From: Cohnella xylanilytica
GTDB lineage: Bacteria; Bacillota; Bacilli; Paenibacillales; Paenibacillaceae
Assembly (NCBI RefSeq): GCF_014212175.1
Contig: NZ_JACJVR010000097.1
Span: 1-64,000 of the forward strand
Direction: 5' to 3'
DNA: 64,000 bases
A program made the translations under genes and the position numbers. Positions 34,688-43,032 of the stretch are shown here, one piece after another (within the stretch, counting starts at the first letter, position 1; each line of letters starts with the position of its first letter). Under the pieces are notes generated by a model, which did not search any database, was not told the origin of the DNA, and saw only the letters and a list, made by a program, of their open reading frames with translations.

Positions 34688-34841
34688 GGAGTAATCCTCC
34701 TCTAACGAAGTTGGCATCAGTACGCTCTCTTGGTTCCTATCTCCATAAAGCCCGTTTTTCTCTAAGTGGATGTTCCCCTTTTATTCCCTGCCGTATGTCC
34801 GACTCGGTCCCTCACCTCCAGCCGAAGTATGGCAACGCTCT

Positions 34842-34857
34842 TTTAAATCGATTTAAA
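34842..34857. promoter_or_regulatory. LacI-type operator TTTAAATCGATTTAAA
   Basis: A perfect 16-bp palindrome with the central CG typical of LacI-family operators. It lies between the repressor gene and the SBP gene of the arabinofuranosidase operon. The 14-bp core recurs at 35929-35942 in front of the repressor. Together they make a well supported regulon of the adjacent LacI protein. Confidence 0.8.
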
Positions 34858-34885
34858 TTCTTCGTAAAAAACAATCCGCAAAAAC

Positions 34886-35911
34886 TCAGGCTTCGGCGCC
34901 GCAAGATTCGCGGATAATCAATTGCGAGGGAACGACGGTCTGCTTCTCCCCGACGTCTTCTTGATTCAGCAAGGCGATCAGCTTCCGCGCGGCGATCGCT
35001 CCGATCTCACGCATCGGCTGGTCGATCGTCGTCAGCGTCGGGCTTGTCATCGTCGCCATCTCGATGTTGTCGCAGCCGACGACGGCGACATCGCCCGGAA
35101 TCGTCGCGCCCGCCTGCTGCAGCCCCTTCATCGCGCCGATCGCCATCCGGTCGTTCGCCGCGAAGATGCCGTCGAAGGGGTGCCCGCTCTCCAGCAGCTC
35201 CTTGGCCGCGAGGACCCCGGCTTCCATCGAGAAGTCCTTCTCGACGACCATCCAGGGCTCGAACAGGATCTGGTGGTCTTGAAGCGCTCTCTTGAAGCCC
35301 TCGACCCGTTCGATGCTCACCTGGTAGTCCAGCGGGCCGGAGATCATGACGAGCTTCCTGCGCCCTTGCTTGATCAGATGCTCGGTCGCCTTGTACGCTC
35401 CCCCGAACTCCTCCCGTTCCACCGTGATCACCTCGTCGTGATGCCACTTGCCGAGGTAGACGACCGGGTAGCCCGATTCGACGATGCGCAGAATGTTGCG
35501 GTCGCGGATCGACGCCGGCCAGAGGATGATGCCGTCCGCCCGCCGGTTGCGCAGGATCTTGTCGTAGGCGGCCGCTTCGTCGGCTTCCGACGGGGCCGTC
35601 GACAGCAGCAGGTGGAAGCTGTTCTCGACGAGCACTTCCGTTATTCCTTCCAGCAGCTGGACAAAATAAGGATGCGAGAACGCGAAATGCGTCGTGTTCG
35701 GGAAGATGAGGGCGATCGTCTCGGCCTTCTTGGCTCTCAGGCTTCGGCCGATCTCGTTCGGCACGTACTTGAGGCGCTTGGCGACCTCTTCGACGGCCCG
35801 CCTCGTCTTCACGTTCACTCGGGGGTCTCCCGACAGCGCCAGCGAAGCCGTCGCCGTCGACACGCCCGCGACGCGCGCGATGTCCTTCAGCGTTACATGT
35901 TCCTTGGTCAT
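34886..35911 (-). CDS. LacI-family repressor of the arabinofuranosidase operon
   Basis: A 341-residue LacI-family repressor. The N-terminal HTH and hinge read VTLKDIARVAGVSTATASLALSG and ELAKRLKYVPN-like VAKRLKYVPNEIGRSLR; the sugar-binding domain follows from residue 60 (ETIALIFPNT) to the end. I chose the ATG at 35911, with GGGA about 9 bases upstream; an ATG three codons earlier is also possible. Matching CG-centred palindromes lie in front of its own gene and of the importer/GH51 operon downstream on the same strand, so it very probably represses both until an arabinose-related inducer binds. Confidence 0.92.
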   Translation of the reverse strand: MTKEHVTLKDIARVAGVSTATASLALSGDPRVNVKTRRAVEEVAKRLKYVPNEIGRSLRAKKAETIALIFPNTTHFAFSHPYFVQLLEGITEVLVENSFHLLLSTAPSEADEAAAYDKILRNRRADGIILWPASIRDRNILRIVESGYPVVYLGKWHHDEVITVEREEFGGAYKATEHLIKQGRRKLVMISGPLDYQVSIERVEGFKRALQDHQILFEPWMVVEKDFSMEAGVLAAKELLESGHPFDGIFAANDRMAIGAMKGLQQAGATIPGDVAVVGCDNIEMATMTSPTLTTIDQPMREIGAIAARKLIALLNQEDVGEKQTVVPSQLIIRESCGAEA

Positions 35912-35928
35912 GGCTCGCATCCCATCTT

Positions 35929-35942
35929 TTAAATCGATTTAA
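35929..35942. promoter_or_regulatory. LacI-type operator TTAAATCGATTTAA (autoregulatory)
   Basis: A perfect 14-bp palindrome 18 bp upstream of the chosen start of the LacI gene, identical to the core of the operator at 34842-34857. Position and identity indicate autorepression. Confidence 0.75.
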
Positions 35943-36088
35943 TAACCACATGATAAAGCGATTTCATGATCGAGTCAAGAGGGGATGCGGGGTGGCGAGA
36001 GGATTTTTTTCTGCGTCGCGATTAGAACTCGTCGCGGAATGGCTGGATTTCGCATACCTGCTGCGATGTCGGCGATGGTCGGCAATCT

Positions 36089-36276
36089 GTAACGAACTCA
36101 GGAGTCGCTATTTCGCGTCCAAAGCCCATTTATGAAAAGCTAACGAACTCACGCGACCTTATTTGGGGTTTTCGAAGGGAAAAACGAGCTGCCGGAACGA
36201 AATAGCGTCTCTCCGATTCGTTAGAATCGAAACTTCCCTGCTTTCAGCCAAATAGCGTCTCCTCGATTCGTTAGCC
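36089..36276. repeat. Repeat cluster, family C: two forward and two inverted units
   Basis: Units of the consensus CTAACGAA-(about 8)-GACGCTATTT. Forward copies start at 36089 and 36140 (51 bp apart); inverted copies begin with AAATAGCGTCT at 36200 and 36250 (50 bp apart) and end in CGATTCGTTAG. The whole forms an imperfect inverted repeat of nearly 190 bp. The same two-plus-two layout recurs at 40.0 kb. It occupies most of the 437-bp gap between the LacI and LysR genes; the remainder shows nothing. Confidence 0.85.
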
Positions 36277-36348
36277 GCCTTCCGCCTGCCTTCGGACTCC
36301 GCCTTCCGGCCACTCAGCAATCTTCCGCCCTGCGTTCTCAGCCCGGTC

Positions 36349-37236
36349 TTAAGGACTCTCCTTGGCTCGCGCCTCGAAGTAATCGACGACGACCTCGCGG
36401 AATACCTGGGCGGCCCGCGAAATATACCGGTCTTGGCGCCAAAATAAAGCGATCTCCATGACCAATTCTTGTTCGTCGACTTGGAGATAGTGGATTTGCT
36501 CCCGAGAATCCCTTGCCGTGCCCGGAATGAAGCCGATGCCGATTCCGGCTTCCACGAGAGAGGCCAGCCGGGCCGGCTCGTTGCCCTCATAGACGTAACG
36601 GGGCTCGAAGCCGGCCGATCGGCACGCGGAGTCGATCAAATCCCGTGCGCGGAAGCCCCGCTTCACCCCGACAAACCATTCGTCCTTCAGTTCCGCCAAC
36701 GACACGCGGCTTCGGCCGTCCAGCCTGTGCCCCTTGGGCACGGCTACGAGAATGGGGGCGGCGTATACGATTCGGCATTCCAGGCCGTCTCCGGGAAGGG
36801 GAGGCGAAGACAAGCCGAAATCGACCTCCCCCCTGTGCAGAAGCGCGACCAGCTCCTGCGTCGTCAGCATTTGCACATGGAACTGGATGTGCGGATGCTT
36901 CTTCCGGAATTCCCGAAGAATACCGGGCAGCGCGCTTGCGCTCGTCACCGCCAATTCGATCGTCCCTTGTCCCGGTCCGGACAAGTCGCCAAGCTCCTGC
37001 CTCCCCTGTTCCAATTCGAACAAGGCCCTCTCCGCGCGGCGAAGGAACCGGTTGCCGTACTCGTTGAGGCGCAGCTTCCTCCCCGCCCTGTCGAACAGAG
37101 GGACCCCGAGATCCTCCTCCAGGCGCTGAATTGTTTTGCTCAGCGACGACTGGGTCACGTGCAGACTTCTCGCCGCTTCGGTCACATGCTCCAACCTTGC
37201 CACCGCGAGAAAATATTGCAGTTGAAGAAGCTCCAT
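36349..37236 (-). CDS. LysR-family transcriptional regulator
   Basis: A 295-residue LysR-type regulator. The N-terminal winged HTH (MELLQLQYFLAVARLEHVTEAARSLHVTQSSLSKTIQRLE) matches the family, followed by a linker helix and the effector domain from about 90 (GTIELAVTSASALPGILREF). Start ATG is preceded by GGAGGATGCGGG. It is divergent from an MFS transporter gene with a 113-bp gap, the usual arrangement for a LysR regulator and its target. The 3' end runs into the family C repeats without a clear terminator. The effector is unknown. Confidence 0.93.
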   Translation of the reverse strand: MELLQLQYFLAVARLEHVTEAARSLHVTQSSLSKTIQRLEEDLGVPLFDRAGRKLRLNEYGNRFLRRAERALFELEQGRQELGDLSGPGQGTIELAVTSASALPGILREFRKKHPHIQFHVQMLTTQELVALLHRGEVDFGLSSPPLPGDGLECRIVYAAPILVAVPKGHRLDGRSRVSLAELKDEWFVGVKRGFRARDLIDSACRSAGFEPRYVYEGNEPARLASLVEAGIGIGFIPGTARDSREQIHYLQVDEQELVMEIALFWRQDRYISRAAQVFREVVVDYFEARAKESP

Positions 37237-37349
37237 CCCGCATCCTCCGCTTATTCCTTCTAGTACATGAAATCATAACATGAAATGCGTTGGAATAAAT
37301 AATCGAGTTCCGGTACGATGGCTTCAACACGCGTTGGAGGGGACTCGAT

Positions 37350-38735
37350 ATGAACACTCGAAGCAAAGGGTTGATGATTGCCGTCGGACTCGGGGTGCTG
37401 CTGAACCCGTTAAATTCTTCGATGGTGTCCGTAGCCATCGCGAGGCTGCAGGACTCTTTCCGGCTTGACTACACGGTCGTATCCTGGATCGTGTTCGCCT
37501 TCTACATCGCAAGCGCCATCGCCCAGCCGGTGATGGGCAAGGCCAGCGATTTATTCGGCCGCCGAAAGATTTTTCTGGCCGGTCTCGTCGTTGCCTTCGT
37601 CGCGTCCTTGTTAGCCGCTCTGGCGCCGAACTTCGGATGGCTGATCGTGCTGCGCATCGTGCAATCGATCGGGACCAGCATGACGATCTCGGTCGGAATG
37701 GCTATCGTGCGCATGCATGTGACGGAGCGGCAAGCAGCCGCCTTGTCCGTCCTGTCGATCTTCCAATCCGGAGCGGCGGCTATCGGACCTTTTGTCGGCG
37801 GGGTGTTGATCGATTGGCGGGATTGGCCCGCTATCTTTATGGTCAATATTCCGTTTACCGTGGCCAGCTTCATATTGGCTTGGAGAATGATCCCGAAGGA
37901 CGAGCCGCTGGCGTCATCCGCTCGCCAGAAGTCTATTCGGCAGTGGTTGGAATCGGTCGACGCCTACGGAATTGTGCTTTTCGCCGCGGGTCTGGTCGCC
38001 CTGCTTGTCGGGGTGCTGTCGGTCAAATCGGCTGGGCGCGTCTCCCTCGGCCCTGTCGTCATCGGCCTGATCGGACTCGCGTCGCTTGGGGCATTCGTCC
38101 GGCGGGAGTTGGCGACGGTGTCTCCCTTTATTCCTTTGCGCACCTTCGCCAAATATTCGGGGATCACCTGGGCCAACGTCCAATTTATGATCGCGAACGC
38201 CCTCTTCTACTCGCTCTTCTTCGGACTTCCGTCTTACTTGCAGGCAGTGCGCCACATCGGCGAATCCCATACGGGGCTGCTCATGCTGACTCTGGGCCTG
38301 TGCTCGCTCGCGGCATCTCCGTTGGCGGGACGGTGGGTCGATCGGTCGGGTCCTAGGCCGGCCTTGCTCTCTTCCGCCTTGCTGATGACGTTCGGGTCCG
38401 TCTGGATCGTAACTTTAACTCCGACGACGCCGGTGATCGGCGTAAGTCTGGCGTTAGCCGCATTCGGGATCAGCAACGGGCTGAACAGCGTCGGCTTGCA
38501 GGCGGCGTTGTTCGAGAGCTCGCCCAAGGAGATCATCGGCGTCGCCTCCGGCTTGTTCAATACGTCCAGGAACCTGGGGGCCATTCTCGCTTCCTTGCTG
38601 ATCGGCATCGTCATGGGGGACCGCTTCACCTTCGGAGGATTCCGGACGCTGGGGATGATCTTGACGGCGGTCGCCCTGGTCTTGGCGCTTATGAGCTTGC
38701 GGCGCCGCAAGTCTGGACAAGCGCAAGGAACGTAG
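37350..38735 (+). CDS. MFS transporter, EmrB/DHA-like drug efflux type
   Basis: A 461-residue major facilitator. The first helix and loop read VLLNPLNSSMVSVAIARLQDSF, the motif of DHA-type drug:proton antiporters; the A-motif is GKASDLFGRRKIF near residue 65, and the antiporter C-motif region GAAAIGPFVGGVLIDW is near 145. About 12-14 membrane helices are visible. Start ATG has GGAGGGG. It is divergent from the LysR gene, which probably controls it. Export of a toxic compound is the family role; the substrate is unknown. Confidence 0.9.
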   Translation: MNTRSKGLMIAVGLGVLLNPLNSSMVSVAIARLQDSFRLDYTVVSWIVFAFYIASAIAQPVMGKASDLFGRRKIFLAGLVVAFVASLLAALAPNFGWLIVLRIVQSIGTSMTISVGMAIVRMHVTERQAAALSVLSIFQSGAAAIGPFVGGVLIDWRDWPAIFMVNIPFTVASFILAWRMIPKDEPLASSARQKSIRQWLESVDAYGIVLFAAGLVALLVGVLSVKSAGRVSLGPVVIGLIGLASLGAFVRRELATVSPFIPLRTFAKYSGITWANVQFMIANALFYSLFFGLPSYLQAVRHIGESHTGLLMLTLGLCSLAASPLAGRWVDRSGPRPALLSSALLMTFGSVWIVTLTPTTPVIGVSLALAAFGISNGLNSVGLQAALFESSPKEIIGVASGLFNTSRNLGAILASLLIGIVMGDRFTFGGFRTLGMILTAVALVLALMSLRRRKSGQAQGT

Positions 38736-38958
38736 GGGGAAAAGAAGAAAAACGAGACGCCCCATCCATCCGGACGAGGCGCTTCGCTTCAGACGTTATT
38801 CGATTGCGTCGCCGAAGTTCGTCAATGGACGGCCGACTTTGGCTTATGAGTTGGACGCTTCGAACTTCGAGCTTTGGGCTTTGAGTTTTGAGTATTGAAT
38901 CTTGGGAATCGGTCTTTGGGCTTCGGGCTCGCGATGACACGCGCAGGCGATGCGGCCG

Positions 38959-39771
38959 TTAAGGCGCGATCGGCGTGACAATCTCGCGGAACGTCACGCT
39001 GTCCGCCTTCCATACCCCGTCGACCCGGACCAGTTCGGTCTCGCGGTAGAGGTTGATCGTTTCCCCCCACTTGGTGCGGCCCATGTCGAGAGATTGCGAG
39101 AGCTTCGCGGTCGTTTTGCTCATGTAGTAAGGCCCGTAATAAGCGTCGAACCGGCGCTTCTCCTTCAAGCCCTTGTCCGCGATAATCGCATTGATGAGCC
39201 GATCCGTGAAGTAGGGCTTAAAGTGCGCCCGGATCTGCTTGATCTTCGACACGTCGGCCGCTTCGTTCAGCTTCTCGTTCAGTAACTTCGTCCAGGCCGC
39301 CGTCGCTTTGTCCGCCGCCGCCGGTTCCTCGCGCTCCTGCCCGACGCGGACGACGATGTCATTGCCCTCTTGCTGCTTGATGGTCGCTTCCTGGGTTTGT
39401 TGATTCCAGCTAACTTCTGCGCCCAGCGTCTGGCTGACGAAGCGAAGCGGGACATATGTGGTCGTGCGAACGACTTTGACGGGGGCGTCCAGCTCGATAT
39501 CGGACGATCCCAAGCGCACGATCTTCGAGTCGATCGTCAACTGCATGTCGGTATCGCCCTTCGTAATCCGGATGCTGTTCTGCTGCCGGTTCCATTCGAC
39601 GGTCGCGCCCATATTCTGAGCCACGTCCCGCAGCGGAATGAGCATGCGGTTGTTCTCCGCCCTGGCGTGATCGATCAGCACGGTATGGTCGTCGGCGGAT
39701 CCGGGCGCCGCGAACGCGGGCACGGCCAGAAGAAGCGCCGCCGCCGTCGATAGAATGGTTTTGTTGTTCAT
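38959..39771 (-). CDS. Secreted copper-amine-oxidase-N (stalk) domain protein
   Basis: A 270-residue exported protein. The signal peptide (about 1-21) ends in AVPAFA. A copper amine oxidase N-terminal-like stalk domain follows at about 28-135, with the family blocks NRMLIPLRDVAQNMGATVEWN and TYVPLRFVSQTLGAEVSWN. The C-terminal half (about 150-270) resembles a small NTF2-like fold but is not assigned. The start is ATG 39771 with AAAGGAGA; the longer frame upstream is not supported. In Paenibacillus-type genomes this domain occurs on many cell-surface proteins and does not imply oxidase activity. Confidence 0.88.
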   Translation of the reverse strand: MNNKTILSTAAALLLAVPAFAAPGSADDHTVLIDHARAENNRMLIPLRDVAQNMGATVEWNRQQNSIRITKGDTDMQLTIDSKIVRLGSSDIELDAPVKVVRTTTYVPLRFVSQTLGAEVSWNQQTQEATIKQQEGNDIVVRVGQEREEPAAADKATAAWTKLLNEKLNEAADVSKIKQIRAHFKPYFTDRLINAIIADKGLKEKRRFDAYYGPYYMSKTTAKLSQSLDMGRTKWGETINLYRETELVRVDGVWKADSVTFREIVTPIAP

Positions 39772-40005
39772 GGCGGATGTCTCCTTTGCCTGACAAGCCT
39801 CTGTCTTAAGTAAGGGTAGACTGCGAATGCGGCCGGAAGGTTGCAAGCCGGGGCCGAAGATGGGGCCGGGGGAATCGCGCTGCGAGCCAAAAAAAACTAC
39901 GAAAGACCATTTCGCTAACAAACTTCTTGGGATATGGAGACAGCGAAGTCTCGTTCATGGTTGCAATCGGAATCCCATGCTTCCAGTTCATAGATGCCTT
40001 TTTCT

Positions 40006-40191
40006 CTAACGAACCCAAGAGACGCTATTTAGCGTCAAAAGCCCCTTTTGAAACTCTAACGAACTCCAGCGATCTTATTTAGGGTATTGGAGGAGAAAAA
40101 GGGGCCTCCAGCACGAAATAGCGTCTATACGATTCGTTAGAATCGAAAATCCACGATTTTGGGGCAAATAGCGCCTCCTCGATTCGTTAGC
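40006..40191. repeat. Repeat cluster, family C: two forward and two inverted units
   Basis: Forward units start at 40006 and 40056 and inverted units at 40116 and 40166, each pair 50 bp apart, consensus CTAACGAA-(about 8)-GACGCTATTT. This is the same two-plus-two arrangement as at 36.1 kb, 4 kb away, with diverged spacers. It lies in a 609-bp gap between the stalk-domain and nucleoside genes. The 39.8-40.0 kb part shows nothing recognisable; 40.31-40.35 kb holds a terminator. Confidence 0.85.
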
Positions 40192-40313
40192 CGCCTCCCC
40201 CAATCGATACGGGAACCAGGCACCCATCATAGAAGCTCTACTCGACGCGATCTCCACTCCGATCAGCGACTCTGTGCCCGGATAACAAATCGGTATGTGA
40301 ATGGGGCAGCCGT

Positions 40314-40354
40314 AGAAAAAAAAGCGGCAACCTCCGCTACGAAGGCTGCCGCTT
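40314..40354 (-). terminator. Terminator of the nucleoside operon
   Basis: An 8-bp stem AAGCGGCA/TGCCGCTT extended by CCT/AGG past a mismatch; on the minus strand eight T residues follow. It lies 27 bp beyond the stop of the last gene of the nucleoside operon. Confidence 0.88.
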
Positions 40355-40380
40355 ATTACGCCGCTAAAATAGTGACCGAA

Positions 40381-40914
40381 TCAATCGCGGACGAGAATAT
40401 CGGATCGGACCTGCCGGAGACAGGCTTCGAAATCCCCGACTACGATCTTCATCGAAACGGACAGCATCAAATTCAGAGACAAATCGAAATCTTCGACCTT
40501 CATCCCGTCCGCATGCAATCCGGTTTGCTCGTCGATCGAGCCGGCCAGACGTTCGCGCATGCTCCGTCCATCCGAGACGTAACCGTATAGGCGCTTGCCC
40601 AAGGCATATCCGAAGCCGCATTCGAAGGAGGTGCCCGAATCCGGTTCCTGACCCCGGAACGGATTCAAGTCGGCCACGACGATATCGGCCTCCCGGATCG
40701 CCTCTTCGTTCAGACGGAAAATCAGGGCCGCTATCTCCCGCTTGCCAAGATGCCCGACAGGTTCATTGTCCTTCGGGTACATCCCATCGAATCCGTAACG
40801 CTCGCATAACTTCCTCAGCTTCAAGCCGTATTCGTCCGCGTCCGGGCGGAACACGTGACAACCGGCGATATAGATTTTAGGCTTCCGGCTCCCCTCGGCT
40901 CCAGAGTCAAGCAT
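40381..40914 (-). CDS. Nucleoside 2-deoxyribosyltransferase-like protein
   Basis: A 177-residue protein of the nucleoside 2-deoxyribosyltransferase family. It starts PKIYIAGCHVFRPDA and carries the active-site block ADIVVADLNPFRGQEPDSGTSFECGFGYALGK, in which the glutamate of TSFECG is the expected nucleophile. The family exchanges bases on deoxyribonucleosides or cleaves the N-glycosidic bond. The ATG at 40914 has GGAGG and overlaps the LacI stop by 8 bp, so translation is coupled. It is the last gene of an operon with a nucleoside hydrolase, which supports a nucleoside role. Confidence 0.85.
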   Translation of the reverse strand: MLDSGAEGSRKPKIYIAGCHVFRPDADEYGLKLRKLCERYGFDGMYPKDNEPVGHLGKREIAALIFRLNEEAIREADIVVADLNPFRGQEPDSGTSFECGFGYALGKRLYGYVSDGRSMRERLAGSIDEQTGLHADGMKVEDFDLSLNLMLSVSMKIVVGDFEACLRQVRSDILVRD

Positions 40915-41980
40915 TCGCCCCCTCCTTGCGCAACTGACTTGCCGCAGCCGAAATATCCGCCACGGATTCCCTCTCGATGATCCGGTATGGCATATAGAAA
41001 TTCCCCTTTGCCGGGATTTGATTGGCATGGTCCCCAAGCAACCCCGCCATATATTTGACGCTCTCCACCCCGATGCTGCCGAAAGGCTGTTCGACGGTCG
41101 TCAAGGTAGGAGTCGTAATATTGCCGACCGACAGGTTATCGTACCCGATGACGGATATATCGGCCGGGACCCGAAGTCCCGCGTCGTGAATGGCGCGCAT
41201 CGCCCCGATCGCCATCTCGTCCGAAGCCGCGAAGACGGCCGTGATCCCGGAACCGCCGAGGCACGCCAGCAGTTGCTTCATCGCGGCGTATCCGTCGTCG
41301 AACCGCATATCTCCATAGGCGACGAAGGAGTCTTCGAAGGGCAAACGATAGAAGTCGATCGCATTCTTGTAGCCTCTCCATCTCAACTGTTCGCTGCGGT
41401 CATGCTGCGAAGGGAGCGCGGAGATCATGCCGATGCGCTGATGTCCTCGGGATACGAGATAGGACACCGCATCAAAGGAAGCGCGAACGTCATCCACTTT
41501 GAACGCGGGCAGTTTGGCGTTCTCGTGCGAATCCAGCACCAGAACGACCGGAATTCGCAGATGCTCGATCAGCTCGTCGTAGTCGTCCGACACGAAGCAA
41601 CTGGCCAGAATGATCCCGTCCACCAGATGCTGCTCGACGAAGGAGAACGCCTTGGCTATCCCTTCCTTGTTTTTATCCTCGCTCTTGAGCTCGTACAGGA
41701 GCAATTCAATGTTGTTCTCCATGGCGGTCCTGCTGATCCCGCCGTACAATTCGCCGAAATAAAACGAGGTAATGTACGGAATAATGACGGCTAATGAGCT
41801 TTTTTTATTTTTGGCATGAAGCCATTTGGTCTTGTCGTGGTCGAAATAATTCAATTTCCTGGCCGCTTGCATGACGCGTTCCCGCGTATCCGCATGCACC
41901 AATTCCGGTTTGTTGAGCGCCCGGGAGACGGTCGCGATCGAGAGCCCCGCATATTTCGCGATATCGTTTATCGTTGCCAT
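40907..41980 (-). CDS. LacI-family repressor of the nucleoside operon
   Basis: A 357-residue LacI-family regulator. HTH: ATINDIAKYAGLSIATVSRALNKPELV; hinge near 45-58; periplasmic-binding-like sensor from about 63 (SSLAVIIPYITSFYFGELYGG). Start ATG 41980 has CCGGAGG; the longer frame upstream is not real. It lies between the nucleoside hydrolase and deoxyribosyltransferase genes, on the same strand as the importer, and is therefore probably an autoregulated repressor with a nucleoside or pentose inducer. A candidate site is the palindrome at 46996-47011. Confidence 0.9.
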   Translation of the reverse strand: MATINDIAKYAGLSIATVSRALNKPELVHADTRERVMQAARKLNYFDHDKTKWLHAKNKKSSLAVIIPYITSFYFGELYGGISRTAMENNIELLLYELKSEDKNKEGIAKAFSFVEQHLVDGIILASCFVSDDYDELIEHLRIPVVLVLDSHENAKLPAFKVDDVRASFDAVSYLVSRGHQRIGMISALPSQHDRSEQLRWRGYKNAIDFYRLPFEDSFVAYGDMRFDDGYAAMKQLLACLGGSGITAVFAASDEMAIGAMRAIHDAGLRVPADISVIGYDNLSVGNITTPTLTTVEQPFGSIGVESVKYMAGLLGDHANQIPAKGNFYMPYRIIERESVADISAAASQLRKEGANA

Positions 41981-42069
41981 TCCAACCTCCGGGCTCGCCG
42001 CCCCCGCCATGAAACGATTGAAAAGAATACATAAATTATATCGAATACTATCCATGCAGGGCAAAAAAA

Positions 42070-43020
42070 TCAATCGCCGCGTTCGGCCAGAATCCTTCCG
42101 ACCTGATCGATAAAATCGTCTCTGAACAGGGACGCCTCCACTTGAACGCAGACCTGGACATTCGGCCCGGTCGGCGCTCTCCGATGAAGATCCTCCGTCG
42201 TCCTTCCCAGACCGGGCTCCTCCAGATCGACTCGGAGGAACATCGGCAAGGAGCGTACGAACGCCGGATTCTTGGCGACGCCCACGGCCAGAGGATCGTG
42301 AAGGGCGCAGCCCTCCAGGTAGGGATAGTACTTGCGGTATTCGTACAAATAAAAACGGGCGAATCGCGCGAACAGCACTCCGGCCTCGGTCCCCGTCCGC
42401 TCCCATTCGACGACTTCGCGTTCAGTCAATAGCGTCCTCCTCGTCACGTCCAGGCCGACCATCGTTATCGGCAGTCCGGATCGGAACACGGCATCCGCCG
42501 CCTCCGGATCGATATGGACGTTCGCTTCGGCGAATGGGGTAGCGTTGCCCGGGCAGGTCACCGCTCCGCCCATCGCGACCACTTGGCCGATCGTCCCGAC
42601 GATGGACGGATCCTCCCGGATCGCTCTCGCCAAGTTAGTCAGAGGCCCCGTCGTGACGATCGTGAGGTCCCGCTTGTGCTTGCGCGACTGCTCGATAATA
42701 AAGTCGACGGCCCTATCCGGCACGCCCGGGTCGTTCGCCGCCTCGCCCAGCGTCTCCCCCAAGCCGTCCGTGCCGTGAAATTCCCCGCCGTATTCCTTCG
42801 CACGCTCAAGCGGCTGGGACGAGCCTCTCAGAACCGGAACCGGGCGGCGGAGCAGTCGAAGGATCTCCGTCGTATTGCGATACGTATAATGAACGGGCGC
42901 CATTCCGTACGAGACCGTAATGCCCAACAGATCGATCTCTTCGGACGCGACGGCATACGCGATCGCGAGCGCGTCGTCGACACCGGTATCGACGTCCAGA
43001 ATCATCTTCCGCTTCATCAT
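42070..43020 (-). CDS. Inosine-uridine-preferring nucleoside hydrolase
   Basis: A 316-residue ribonucleoside hydrolase (IUNH family), which splits purine or pyrimidine ribonucleosides into base and ribose. The calcium site shows as DVDTGVDDALA at residues 9-19, and the C-terminal active-site histidine is in GCALHDPLAVGVA. No signal peptide is present, so it works in the cytoplasm on imported nucleoside. Two consecutive ATG codons are possible starts. It follows the RarA-C-like gene by 12 bp, in one operon with a sugar-type ABC importer. Confidence 0.92.
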   Translation of the reverse strand: MMKRKMILDVDTGVDDALAIAYAVASEEIDLLGITVSYGMAPVHYTYRNTTEILRLLRRPVPVLRGSSQPLERAKEYGGEFHGTDGLGETLGEAANDPGVPDRAVDFIIEQSRKHKRDLTIVTTGPLTNLARAIREDPSIVGTIGQVVAMGGAVTCPGNATPFAEANVHIDPEAADAVFRSGLPITMVGLDVTRRTLLTEREVVEWERTGTEAGVLFARFARFYLYEYRKYYPYLEGCALHDPLAVGVAKNPAFVRSLPMFLRVDLEEPGLGRTTEDLHRRAPTGPNVQVCVQVEASLFRDDFIDQVGRILAERGD

Positions 43021-43032
43021 TCGGGGAACCCC

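Noticed and set aside
40006..40191. Transposon ends or an attachment site
   Set aside because: The inverted units are internally repeated and enclose no transposase or target duplication; they are better described as a repeat cluster.
40907..42406. A 499-codon version of the LacI regulator
   Set aside because: The first 142 codons have no domain and run antisense to part of the nucleoside hydrolase gene; the HTH starts at ATG 41980 with GGAGG upstream.
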